Part shown: in pieces, positions 8,433-16,170 of the stretch
Position numbering within the stretch: position 1 is the first letter of the stretch
Layout of the letters: every line of letters begins with the position of its first letter
Source: Kutzneria buriramensis
Lineage (GTDB): Bacteria > Actinomycetota > Actinomycetes > Mycobacteriales > Pseudonocardiaceae
Length of the DNA: 64,000 nt
NCBI RefSeq assembly: GCF_003387475.1
Contig: NZ_QUNO01000016.1
Location: forward strand, 62,001-126,000
Reading direction: 5' to 3'
The notes under the pieces: model-generated
What the model was told of the DNA's origin: nothing
Database searches by the model: none
What the model saw: only the letters and a program-made list of their open reading frames with translations
Position numbers and translations under genes: made by a program

Positions 8433-10113
8433 CCCGGAATGTGGCGCGGTGCTTCCAGTCGAGGTGTGCGCGGCGTTCGGGGTGGCGGCCGATTCCGCGG
8501 TCCGGCTGCCCGGCGGGGCGGGCGAATGCTGGCGCGCCGGCGGGCTTGTGCTCAAGCCCGGTCACAGCCTGGCGGCGGGCTCGTGGCTGGCCGAGGTGTT
8601 CGCCGACCTCAGCGGGCCGGGTTTCCAGGTGCCGCGGCCGGTGCGCGCCGCGGACGGTTCGTGGGTGGTCGACGGCTGGGCCGCGTGGACCGCCCTCGAC
8701 GGCGAGCCGGCCCCGGTCAAGCGCTGGCCGGAACTGGTGACGGCGACTCGCGGGTTCCATGCCGCCCTGGCCGGCGTGCCTGCGCCGCGTTGGGTGGGTC
8801 GCCGCCGGGACCGGTGGGCGGTCGCCGATCGCGTGATCTGGGAGGGCGTGAACGTCGACGTCGCACCGGAATTGGCCGATCTGGTCGACGCGCTGATGGC
8901 GGCCTGCCGGCCGCTGCGGCTGCCGTCCCAGCTGGTGCACGGCGACATCGCGGGCAACGTCCTGTTCGCCGACGGGCAGCCGCCGGCCGTGATCGACTTC
9001 TCGCCGGGGTGGCGGCCGGCCGGTTATGCGCTGGCGGTGGCGGCGGTCGACGTCCTGGCGTGGTCGGCCGCGCCGCCCGACATCCTCGACGAGCTCGCCG
9101 ACGACGAGGAGATCGATCAGCTCCTGCTCCGCGCCCTGGCGTGGCGCCTCGTCACCGAGTCGCTCGGTCGGACCGACGCGGACAGTCGGCGAGCGGTCCG
9201 CCGGGCGAACGAGCCGGTGGTGGACCTGCTGCTGTCCCGCGTCGCCGGCCGGCCCCCGACCATTGCGCCGATCACCGACCGCGACCTCGCCGAGTCGACA
9301 AGCCGCCTGCTGGGCTGCGAGATCACCGGCCTGCGGCCGGTCAGTGGCGGTCACAGCCGGGCCGTGACCCGGCTGGCCGATCGAGCCGACGGCGGCACAG
9401 TGTTCGCCAAGGCCGGTTCTGAGCTTGAGGTCACGGTGTACGAGGCGCTGAGCGGCAGCTCGTTCCTCCCGAGGCAGTTGGCGGCCACCAGGGAGCCGGT
9501 GCCCACGCTCGTGCTGGAGGCGCTGGATCCGAGCGGCTGGGTCCACGAATGGACACCACAGCTGATCGACGCCACCCGCGGCCTGCTGCGCGAGGTGCAT
9601 GCCCTGACCGTGCCTGGCGTTCCGGCGCTGGGAGCCGTCGCCAATCCGTGGGACGCCATCGCCGCCGATCCGACCCGCCTGCTCCGCATGCTCGTCTGCA
9701 CCGACGAATGGCTGTCCAAGCATCTGGACACCCTGCGCGCGGCGGCCGCGACCGCGCCGACCGCCGGCGAGAGCCTCATCCACCGTGACGTCCGCGCGGC
9801 CAACCTGTGGTGCCAGGGCGGGCGGCTCGTGCTCGTCGACTGGGCGTCGGCGGCGATCGGCGACCCCTGGCTGGACCACCACCTCTGGCTGGTCGCCGTG
9901 CACGCCGAGGGTGGCCCCGCCCCGGATGCCGCCGAGGGACCCCACGCGGCCGGTCACGCGGCGTTGATCGCCGGCCAGCAGCCCCTGCTCACGCCGTCAC
10001 GGGACGCCGATCCGGAGCTGTTCGCCCAGCGTCGCCGGCGACTGGAGGTCGCCCTGTCGTGGGCCGCCCGCCGGCTGGACATCGCGCCGCCCTACCAGGG
10101 CAGGCCCACGTAG
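8413..10113 (+). CDS. Fused double APH-fold protein (two phosphotransferase domains)
   Basis: About 566 aa from a TTG at 8413 that overlaps the GNAT gene by 20 nt; a TTG at 8422 is equally possible and no clear ribosome site is visible. The first domain (about 1-275) resembles the actinobacterial TIGR02569 group, with VHGDIAGNVLFADG and VIDFSPGWRP. The second (about 290-566) is another APH fold, with IHRDVRAANLWCQGG and LVDWASAAIGDPWLD. Both Brenner motifs and both DxD-type aspartates are kept, so both lobes look catalytically competent. Substrate unknown. It converges on pobA with a 22-bp overlap. Confidence 0.75.
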   Translation: MTPLASSPECGAVLPVEVCAAFGVAADSAVRLPGGAGECWRAGGLVLKPGHSLAAGSWLAEVFADLSGPGFQVPRPVRAADGSWVVDGWAAWTALDGEPAPVKRWPELVTATRGFHAALAGVPAPRWVGRRRDRWAVADRVIWEGVNVDVAPELADLVDALMAACRPLRLPSQLVHGDIAGNVLFADGQPPAVIDFSPGWRPAGYALAVAAVDVLAWSAAPPDILDELADDEEIDQLLLRALAWRLVTESLGRTDADSRRAVRRANEPVVDLLLSRVAGRPPTIAPITDRDLAESTSRLLGCEITGLRPVSGGHSRAVTRLADRADGGTVFAKAGSELEVTVYEALSGSSFLPRQLAATREPVPTLVLEALDPSGWVHEWTPQLIDATRGLLREVHALTVPGVPALGAVANPWDAIAADPTRLLRMLVCTDEWLSKHLDTLRAAAATAPTAGESLIHRDVRAANLWCQGGRLVLVDWASAAIGDPWLDHHLWLVAVHAEGGPAPDAAEGPHAAGHAALIAGQQPLLTPSRDADPELFAQRRRRLEVALSWAARRLDIAPPYQGRPT

Positions 10114-11255
10114 TTCTCGGCGATGCTGGTCATGGCGGCGGTGCTGCTGACGGTGTAGCGCAGCTGGGCGAGCTGCACCTGGCGCTGGAACGCGTCCGCG
10201 CCGGGCATCACATGCAGCATCGACGTCATGGTCCAGGAGAAGGCCTCGGCCCGCCACACGCGGCGCAGCGCGGTGTCCGAATAGGACTCGATGAGTCGGG
10301 AGTCGTTGCGCCGGAGCAGTTCCGTCAGGGCCATCGACAGCAGCCGGACATCGGCGACGGCGAGGTTCATGCCCTTGGCGCCGGTCGGCGGCACGATGTG
10401 GGCGGCGTCGCCGGCCAGGAACAGCCGGCCATGCCGCATCGGTGTGGCGACGAAGCTGCGCATGGCGGTGATGCCCTTGTCCAGAACCGGCCCCTCCAGC
10501 ACGGGACTCTCGCCGGCCACGGCCATCCGGGTGTGCAGCTCCGCCCAGATGCGGTCGTCGGGCCAGTTCGCGATGTCCTCGTCCGGGGCAACCTGGAGGT
10601 AGAGCCGGGTGATCTCCGGCGACCGCATGCTGTACAGGGCGAACCCACGTTCGTGGTGCGTGTAGGCGATTTCCTCCCGGGTGGGCGCGGCCTTGGCGAG
10701 AACGCCCAGCCACGCGAAGGGGTACGTGTGGTCGTAGGCCTCGTGCGGCACGGATTTTCGGCTGACGCCGTGGAAGCCGTCGCAGCCGGCGACGACGTCG
10801 CAGACCAGCTCCTGCGGTTGGCCCGCGGAATCCGTGAAGGTGATGCGCGGGCGGTCGGTGTCGATGTCGTGCACGGCGGTGCCGCTCACCTCGAACAGCA
10901 GCCGGCCGCCATCGCGGTTGCGGGCGTCGATGAGGTCCTTCACGACCTCCTGCTGCCCGTAGACGGTGACGTTGCGGCCGATCAGCTCCTCGAAGGCGAT
11001 GCGGTGGTCGGCGCCGTCGAAGCGGAACGAGACGCCGCCGTGCACCAGGCCCTCGCGGTCCATGCGCTCGCCGAGGCCGACCTCGCGGAGCAGGTCGGTG
11101 GTGGTGTTCTCCAGGACGCCGGCGCGCACGCGCTGCCGCACGTAGTCCTCGCTGCGCTCCTCGATGACCACGGACTCGATGCCGTTCAGGTGCAGCAGAT
11201 GCGACAGCAGCAGCCCGGCCGGACCGGCTCCGATGATCCCGACCTGTGTCCGCAT
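10092..11255 (-). CDS. pobA: 4-hydroxybenzoate 3-monooxygenase
   Basis: 387 aa, near the usual 390-395 of PobA. The ATG at 11255 follows GGGAGG. Landmarks are the N-terminal FAD fold VGIIGAGPAGLLLSHLLHL, the RQRVRAGVLE substrate-loop region, the DG motif CDVVAGCDGFHGVSRKSVP, and GDAAHIVPPTGAKGMNLAVAD. It converts 4-hydroxybenzoate to protocatechuate with NADPH and O2 and feeds the beta-ketoadipate pathway. The ring-cleavage genes are not in the window. It is divergent from an IclR-type gene with a palindrome between them, as is usual for regulated pob loci. Confidence 0.93.
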   Translation of the reverse strand: MRTQVGIIGAGPAGLLLSHLLHLNGIESVVIEERSEDYVRQRVRAGVLENTTTDLLREVGLGERMDREGLVHGGVSFRFDGADHRIAFEELIGRNVTVYGQQEVVKDLIDARNRDGGRLLFEVSGTAVHDIDTDRPRITFTDSAGQPQELVCDVVAGCDGFHGVSRKSVPHEAYDHTYPFAWLGVLAKAAPTREEIAYTHHERGFALYSMRSPEITRLYLQVAPDEDIANWPDDRIWAELHTRMAVAGESPVLEGPVLDKGITAMRSFVATPMRHGRLFLAGDAAHIVPPTGAKGMNLAVADVRLLSMALTELLRRNDSRLIESYSDTALRRVWRAEAFSWTMTSMLHVMPGADAFQRQVQLAQLRYTVSSTAAMTSIAENYVGLPW

Positions 11256-11316
11256 GATGCCTCCCTGGTTGCCGGCGTCCAGCATGGAAGCCAGACTGCA
11301 CGGGGTCACCGCCGGT

Positions 11317-11331
11317 TTCCGTTGAACGGAA
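11317..11331. promoter_or_regulatory. Candidate IclR-type operator between pobA and its regulator
   Basis: TTCCGTT-G-AACGGAA is a perfect 15-bp palindrome around one central base, the shape expected for IclR-family sites. It lies 12 bp before the likely IclR-gene GTG and about 60 bp from the pobA start, so it could serve both divergent promoters. Confidence 0.6.
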
Positions 11332-11343
11332 GGATTGGCTCCC

Positions 11344-12159
11344 GTGCCGCCTCGCACCACCTCGCCGGCCAGCGTCGGGGCGCGGCTGATCGCCGTGCTG
11401 GACGCCTTCACCGAGCGGGCGCCGGCGCTGACGTTGTCCGAGCTCAGCCGCCGCACCGAGCTGCCGCTGACCTCCACGCACCGGCTGGTCGGCGAGTTGG
11501 TGGCGGGTGGGCTGCTGGAACGCGGCGCGGACGGCAGGTACCGGATCGGGCTGCGGCTGTGGGAGATCGCCTCTCTCGCGCCGCGCGGCGTCGGCCTGCG
11601 CGAGAGCGCGCTGCCGTTCCTGGAGGATCTGTACGAGGCGACGCACCAGCACGTGCAGCTCGCCGTGCTGGAGGGCCGGGAGGTGCTGTACCTGGAGCGC
11701 ATCTCCGGCCGGGACGCCGTGTCGATCATCTCCCGGGTCGGCGGCCGGCTCGCCCCGCACGCCACGGGTGTCGGCGTCGTGCTGCTGGCGCATGCGCCGG
11801 TAGAAGTGCAGGAGGCGATCCTCGCCGGGCCGCTGCGGCGGTTCACGCCGAAGACGGTCACGAGGTCATCGGAGCTCCGACGAATTCTGGCCGATGTCCG
11901 CCGCGACGGTTACGCGATCACCGACGGCACGGTCGAGACCGTCGCCCTCTCGGTCGCCGCCCCCGTTCGAGGCCCGGCGGACACAGTGGTCGCGGCGATC
12001 TCCGTGGTGGTGCCCGCCGCCTCCGCGCAGCCGCGCGAGATCGTGCCGGCGGTGGTCGCGGCGGCGCGCGGCATTTCCCGGGTGCTCGGCGCACCGAGTG
12101 CCCGCGATCTCGGCCGCACTGTACGTCGCGAGACCCATCGCCGTGACCTCGCGTTCTGA
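11344..12159 (+). CDS. IclR-family transcriptional regulator, probable regulator of pobA
   Basis: 271 aa from the GTG at 11344, which has GAAGGA 9 nt upstream. A TTG at 11335 in the same frame would sit on top of that ribosome site. The N-terminal winged helix-turn-helix (about 10-70) contains LTLSELSRRTELPLTSTHRL. The C-terminal IclR effector domain (about 80-250) contains SRVGGRLAPHATGVGVVLLA. Divergence from pobA makes a 4-hydroxybenzoate-responsive role likely (PobR-like). This is inferred from position. Confidence 0.88.
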   Translation: MPPRTTSPASVGARLIAVLDAFTERAPALTLSELSRRTELPLTSTHRLVGELVAGGLLERGADGRYRIGLRLWEIASLAPRGVGLRESALPFLEDLYEATHQHVQLAVLEGREVLYLERISGRDAVSIISRVGGRLAPHATGVGVVLLAHAPVEVQEAILAGPLRRFTPKTVTRSSELRRILADVRRDGYAITDGTVETVALSVAAPVRGPADTVVAAISVVVPAASAQPREIVPAVVAAARGISRVLGAPSARDLGRTVRRETHRRDLAF

Positions 12160-12163
12160 AACA

Positions 12164-12190
12164 GTATTGTCACAGCGTCTGTGACAATAC
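12164..12190. promoter_or_regulatory. 27-bp perfect inverted repeat upstream of a lipoprotein gene
   Basis: Arms GTATTGTCACAG and CTGTGACAATAC (12 bp each, no mismatch) around CGT. The element is much richer in AT than its surroundings. It begins 4 nt after the IclR-gene stop and ends 49 nt before the lipoprotein ATG. It could be a terminator hairpin, but it has no T run and only a 3-nt loop. A TetR/GntR-like operator for the downstream gene seems more likely. Confidence 0.5.
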
Positions 12191-12239
12191 CGTCGACTAG
12201 GAACGCGCACCCGTTCCACGATTACCGCGACTACCGGGT

Positions 12240-13076
12240 ATGCGAATCCCAGCGAGCCTTGTCATGGGGGTCGCGTCGCTGGCACTCGTGGGCTGTGGTC
12301 ACGTGCGCGCCACCGGCGGCACCCCTACCGCGGTGTCCCCCGTGGCCGCGGCCACGAGCAGTGCCGACGCCACGACCAGCAGTAATCCGCCCGATCCGGG
12401 GGTCGCGGCCGCCGCCGCGGAAGCCGACGGCCAGTTCTCCCTACTGGTGTTCGACCGCGTCGCCGGGCAGGTCGTCGCCAGTCACGAGCCAACGATCCAC
12501 TATCCCGCGGAATCCGTCGTGAAACTATTCATCGCGATCACGGCACTCGAGGCGGGCGGTGACGAGGAGTCGGTGGTGGATATGCTCGCGCACAGCGACG
12601 ACGAGATCGCGAACAAATTGTGGACGACCTATGGTGAAACGGCGATCGTGACCGGAATCGCCGCCAAGGCCGGCATGGTGAACACCACCCCGCCGAACGA
12701 TCCCGGCCGATGGGGCGACACCCAGACCACCGCCGAGGACCTCGTCGCGCTCTACCGGTACATCCTCGACACCGTCCCCGAGCACGTGCGCAGCGTGATC
12801 CTGAGAGCGCTGTCCGGCGCCAGCCAGACCGCCGCCGACGGGCTCGACCAGTACTTCGGCATCCCCGACGCGGCGACGGGGTGGCCGTGGGCGGTCAAGC
12901 AGGGCTGGGCCTGCTGCAAGCCGAACCGCGTGCTGCACACCACCGGCCTGCTCGGCAAGAACTACCGGTACATCGTGGTCGCGCTCAGCTCGCACGACGA
13001 CTCCACGACCTGGGAGCAGGTGATCGGCGAGCTGACCGAGGCCGTGCGTTCGGTGGTGTCCACGCTCCGGCAATGA
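12240..13076 (+). CDS. Lipoprotein with class A beta-lactamase-like fold
   Basis: 278 aa. The N-terminal lipobox ALVGC (Cys near residue 19) predicts lipid anchoring after export. A low-complexity Ala/Ser/Thr linker runs to about residue 60. The rest resembles the serine beta-lactamase/PBP fold: an SxxK-type motif ESVVKLF, SDDEIANKL in place of the SDN loop, and KQGWACC in place of KTG. The altered second and third motifs make true beta-lactamase activity doubtful. Similar mycobacterial and streptomycete lipoproteins are mostly uncharacterised. Confidence 0.7.
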   Translation: MRIPASLVMGVASLALVGCGHVRATGGTPTAVSPVAAATSSADATTSSNPPDPGVAAAAAEADGQFSLLVFDRVAGQVVASHEPTIHYPAESVVKLFIAITALEAGGDEESVVDMLAHSDDEIANKLWTTYGETAIVTGIAAKAGMVNTTPPNDPGRWGDTQTTAEDLVALYRYILDTVPEHVRSVILRALSGASQTAADGLDQYFGIPDAATGWPWAVKQGWACCKPNRVLHTTGLLGKNYRYIVVALSSHDDSTTWEQVIGELTEAVRSVVSTLRQ

Positions 13077-13230
13077 GTCGGCGCGGCCGTCGCCAGTTTC
13101 AGCGGGCTGAACAATGATCCGATGTATCAATCAAGACGGTAGGCCTTTTGGCCCAAGTTGACCGGGTCACTGTTGCTTGCAAAGGTTCTCCGGCCTAGGT
13201 TTCGCCTCAGTCTCGACGAGGAGGTCGGAT

Positions 13231-15282
13231 GTGTTCCGGGTCTTAGCGGTCGTACCGATGATGCTCGTCGGGCTGGCCACGCCCGCGAACGCGCTCGACA
13301 ACGGGCTGGCCGCCACGCCGCCGATGGGGTGGAACGACTGGAACGCCTTCGGGTGCAGCGTGGACCAGCAGCTCGTGGAGCAGACCGCGGACACGCTGGT
13401 GTCGAGCGGCATGCGGGACGCCGGCTACCAGTACGTGAACATCGACGACTGCTGGGCGCTGCCCAACCGGGACACCACCGGCAACCTGGTGGCCGACCCG
13501 GCCAAGTTCCCCGACGGCATCGCCGAGCTCGCCGACTACGTGCACGCGCGCGGCCTCAAGCTGGGCATCTACGAGGACTCCGGCATCCACACGTGCTCCA
13601 AGAGCGGCGGCTTCCCCGGCAGCCTGGGCCACGAGCAGCAGGACGCGGACCTCTTCGCGAGCTGGCACGTCGACTACCTCAAGTACGACGACTGCAACGT
13701 GCCCGCCGACGGGCAGAACATCCCCTCGACCATCGCCCGCTACGACGCCATGCGGGACGCGCTGGCCGGCAAGGGCATCGTGTTCAGCATCTGCGAGAAG
13801 ACCGACTTCGGCGTGCCGAACTCGGCGTGGCCGACGGTCGGCAACCTGTGGCGCACCACCGGCGACATCCACGACAACTACAACCGCATGGTGGCCCTGT
13901 TCCACACCAACATCACGCTGGCCGACCTGGCCGGGCCGGACCACTGGAACGACCCGGACATGCTGGAGATCGGCAACGGCGGCATGTCGGACGTGGAGTA
14001 CCGGTCACACTTCGCGCTGTGGGCGGAGATGGCCGCGCCGCTGATCGCCGGCACCGAGGTGCGCACGATGTCGCCGGCCACCAAGGAGATCCTCACCAAC
14101 CGCGAGATCATCGCGGTGGACCAGGACCCGTCGGGGGCGCAGGGCCGAGCCGTCTCGTCGGCCGACGGCCAGTGGGTGCTGACCAAGCCGCTGGCCGACG
14201 GCAGCCGCGCCGTCACGCTGTTCAACGAGACCGACTCCCCCGCCACGATCTCCACCACCGCCACGCAGGTCGGGCTGGGTCGCGCGTTCGACTACCAGGT
14301 GCGGGACCTGTTCGCACACACCACGTCCGAGTCCGCCGGCAAGATCACGGCGGCGCTGCCGGCGCACGCGTCGGCGATGTACCGGGTCTCCCCCAACCGG
14401 CACCTGGCGCTGCCGCACGTGGTCGTCGGACTCTCCACTGTGGACCCGGCGAACCCGACGTCTGTCACCGCGACCGTCACGAACGACGGGCTGCTGCCGG
14501 CGGTCTGGAACCAGCTGCACCTCACGCTGCCCGCCGGCTGGACGGCCCGGCCGTCGCACGACGAGCTGATCCCGGTCGTGCCGTCAGGGCAGAGCCGGTC
14601 GATCACCTACCAACTCACGCCGCCGGCCGTGAACACCCCGTTGCCGACCGATCAGCTCGCGGTGTCGTTGAACGGCAGGCAGTCCTTCACCGAGGACGTG
14701 CACCGGCCGACGCCCGTGCAGGCGCCGCTGAAGACCTTCGCCGCGGTGGACGGCACCACGCGGCCGCAGTTCGGCGAGCTCGGCGACCGGCTGGCGATCG
14801 TCGCCGCCGGCGCGGACGTGTCCGGCACCAACAACCAGTACGGCACGATCTACCGGCCGCAGGGCCTGCCCGCCACCGGCACGGCCACCACCCAGGTGCT
14901 GTCCCAGCAGAACCGCAACGCGTCCACCAAGTCCGGCCTGATCGTGCGGAACGATCTGTCCAAGGCGGACAGCTCGGCCGGTTACGTCACGCTGGAAGTG
15001 ACGCCGAGCAAGGGCATTCAGCTCCAGTGGGACGCCGACGGCAACGGCCAGCTGGAGTCGTCCAGGACCGTGGGCGGCGTGACCGCGCCGGTGTGGCTGC
15101 GGATCACCCGTGACGGCACGGCGTTCACCGGGCAGTACTCCGTGGACGGCGCCACCTGGAGCACTGTCGCGACGATCACCGTGCCGTCGGCCACCGGGAC
15201 CGAGGACGTCGGCGTGTTCACCTCGTCCCACAACAAGTACGTCGACGGCCGGGCCGACTTCGGCTCGTTCGCCGCCGGCTGA
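13231..15282 (+). CDS. Secreted GH27 alpha-galactosidase with C-terminal sandwich domains
   Basis: 683 aa. The GTG at 13231 was chosen because GAGGAGG lies 6 nt upstream. A signal peptide ends near residue 21 (ANA-LDNG). The catalytic barrel opens with TPPMGWNDWNAFGCSVD. Its nucleophile is D153 in YLKYDDCN and its acid/base is D243 in HWNDPDMLEIG, both in the GH27 pattern. Next come the family's antiparallel C-domain, an NEW3-like sandwich (about 400-490) and a DUF1349-like jelly roll (about 510-683). It should remove terminal alpha-galactose from plant galactosides. It ends 4 bp from the convergent LLM gene. Confidence 0.92.
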   Translation: MFRVLAVVPMMLVGLATPANALDNGLAATPPMGWNDWNAFGCSVDQQLVEQTADTLVSSGMRDAGYQYVNIDDCWALPNRDTTGNLVADPAKFPDGIAELADYVHARGLKLGIYEDSGIHTCSKSGGFPGSLGHEQQDADLFASWHVDYLKYDDCNVPADGQNIPSTIARYDAMRDALAGKGIVFSICEKTDFGVPNSAWPTVGNLWRTTGDIHDNYNRMVALFHTNITLADLAGPDHWNDPDMLEIGNGGMSDVEYRSHFALWAEMAAPLIAGTEVRTMSPATKEILTNREIIAVDQDPSGAQGRAVSSADGQWVLTKPLADGSRAVTLFNETDSPATISTTATQVGLGRAFDYQVRDLFAHTTSESAGKITAALPAHASAMYRVSPNRHLALPHVVVGLSTVDPANPTSVTATVTNDGLLPAVWNQLHLTLPAGWTARPSHDELIPVVPSGQSRSITYQLTPPAVNTPLPTDQLAVSLNGRQSFTEDVHRPTPVQAPLKTFAAVDGTTRPQFGELGDRLAIVAAGADVSGTNNQYGTIYRPQGLPATGTATTQVLSQQNRNASTKSGLIVRNDLSKADSSAGYVTLEVTPSKGIQLQWDADGNGQLESSRTVGGVTAPVWLRITRDGTAFTGQYSVDGATWSTVATITVPSATGTEDVGVFTSSHNKYVDGRADFGSFAAG

Positions 15283-15286
15283 GGGC

Positions 15287-16123
15287 CTACTCGCCGTGCA
15301 GCTCCGCGACCGCGGTCTCGATCTCGTCCAGCCGCCGCTCGATCGGGCCGCGGCCGGCCGACGGCAGCCAGAACAGGATGCGCCGGAAGCCGGCCGCCTC
15401 GTACTTCTCCAGCACCGCCGGCTTGGTCGGGCCGCCCATCAGCACCAGGTCGATCGGCCGGTCGGCCCGGTCCTGGAGCGCCTTGCCGCGGCCGATCAGG
15501 TCGTCGGCGCGGCCGGCGTAGTTGGGCATCCAGGCGTCGGCGAAGGCCAGCGCCCGCTCCTCCACGGTCGGCCCGTTGCCGCCGAGCAGGATCGGCGGGT
15601 GCGGCCGCTGCGCCGGCTTCGGCCAGGACCAAATGCGCTCGAACTTCACGAACTCGCCGTCGTAGCTGGCCTCGTCGTCGGCCCAGATCCGCTTCATGGC
15701 GTCGATCCGCTCGGCCATCAGCCGCATCCGCGTGCGCGGGTCGGTGCCGTGGTTCTCCATCTCCTCACGGTTCCAGCCGGCCCCGACGCCGAACTCCAGC
15801 CGCCCGCCGGAGAGGTGGTCGACGCTGGCGACCTCCTTGGCCGTGATGATCGGGTCGCGCTGGTTCACCAGACAGATCCCGCTTCCCACCCGCAGCCTCG
15901 TGGTCGCCGCGGCGGCCGCCGTGAGCGCGACGAACAGGTCGTAGGTGTGGGCGTACTTGCGGGGAAGCTCGCCGCCGGCAGGGTAGGGCGTGCGGCGGTC
16001 CGCCGGGATGTGGGTGTGCTCCGTGAAGAACAGCGACTCGTGCCCGCGCTCCTCGACCAGCCGCGCGAGCGGCCCGGGGGCGACGGTGTCAGGGGTGGCG
16101 AAGACGGCAGCACCGATGTCCAT
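15287..16123 (-). CDS. LLM-class F420-dependent oxidoreductase
   Basis: 278 aa from the ATG at 16123. It has the bacterial luciferase-like TIM barrel: FFTEHTHIPADRR near the N-terminus, LRVGSGICLVNQRDPI, GGRLEFGVGAGWNREEMENHG and RPHPPILLGGNGPTVEERAL. The last two are typical of actinobacterial TIGR03619-type F420 enzymes. It probably transfers hydride with coenzyme F420. The substrate is unknown. Divergent from the beta-helix gene. Confidence 0.87.
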   Translation of the reverse strand: MDIGAAVFATPDTVAPGPLARLVEERGHESLFFTEHTHIPADRRTPYPAGGELPRKYAHTYDLFVALTAAAAATTRLRVGSGICLVNQRDPIITAKEVASVDHLSGGRLEFGVGAGWNREEMENHGTDPRTRMRLMAERIDAMKRIWADDEASYDGEFVKFERIWSWPKPAQRPHPPILLGGNGPTVEERALAFADAWMPNYAGRADDLIGRGKALQDRADRPIDLVLMGGPTKPAVLEKYEAAGFRRILFWLPSAGRGPIERRLDEIETAVAELHGE

Positions 16124-16170
16124 GCGTGCACCGTACGCCGGTCGTTGTGTCATCACGATGTGGAGTGCTC

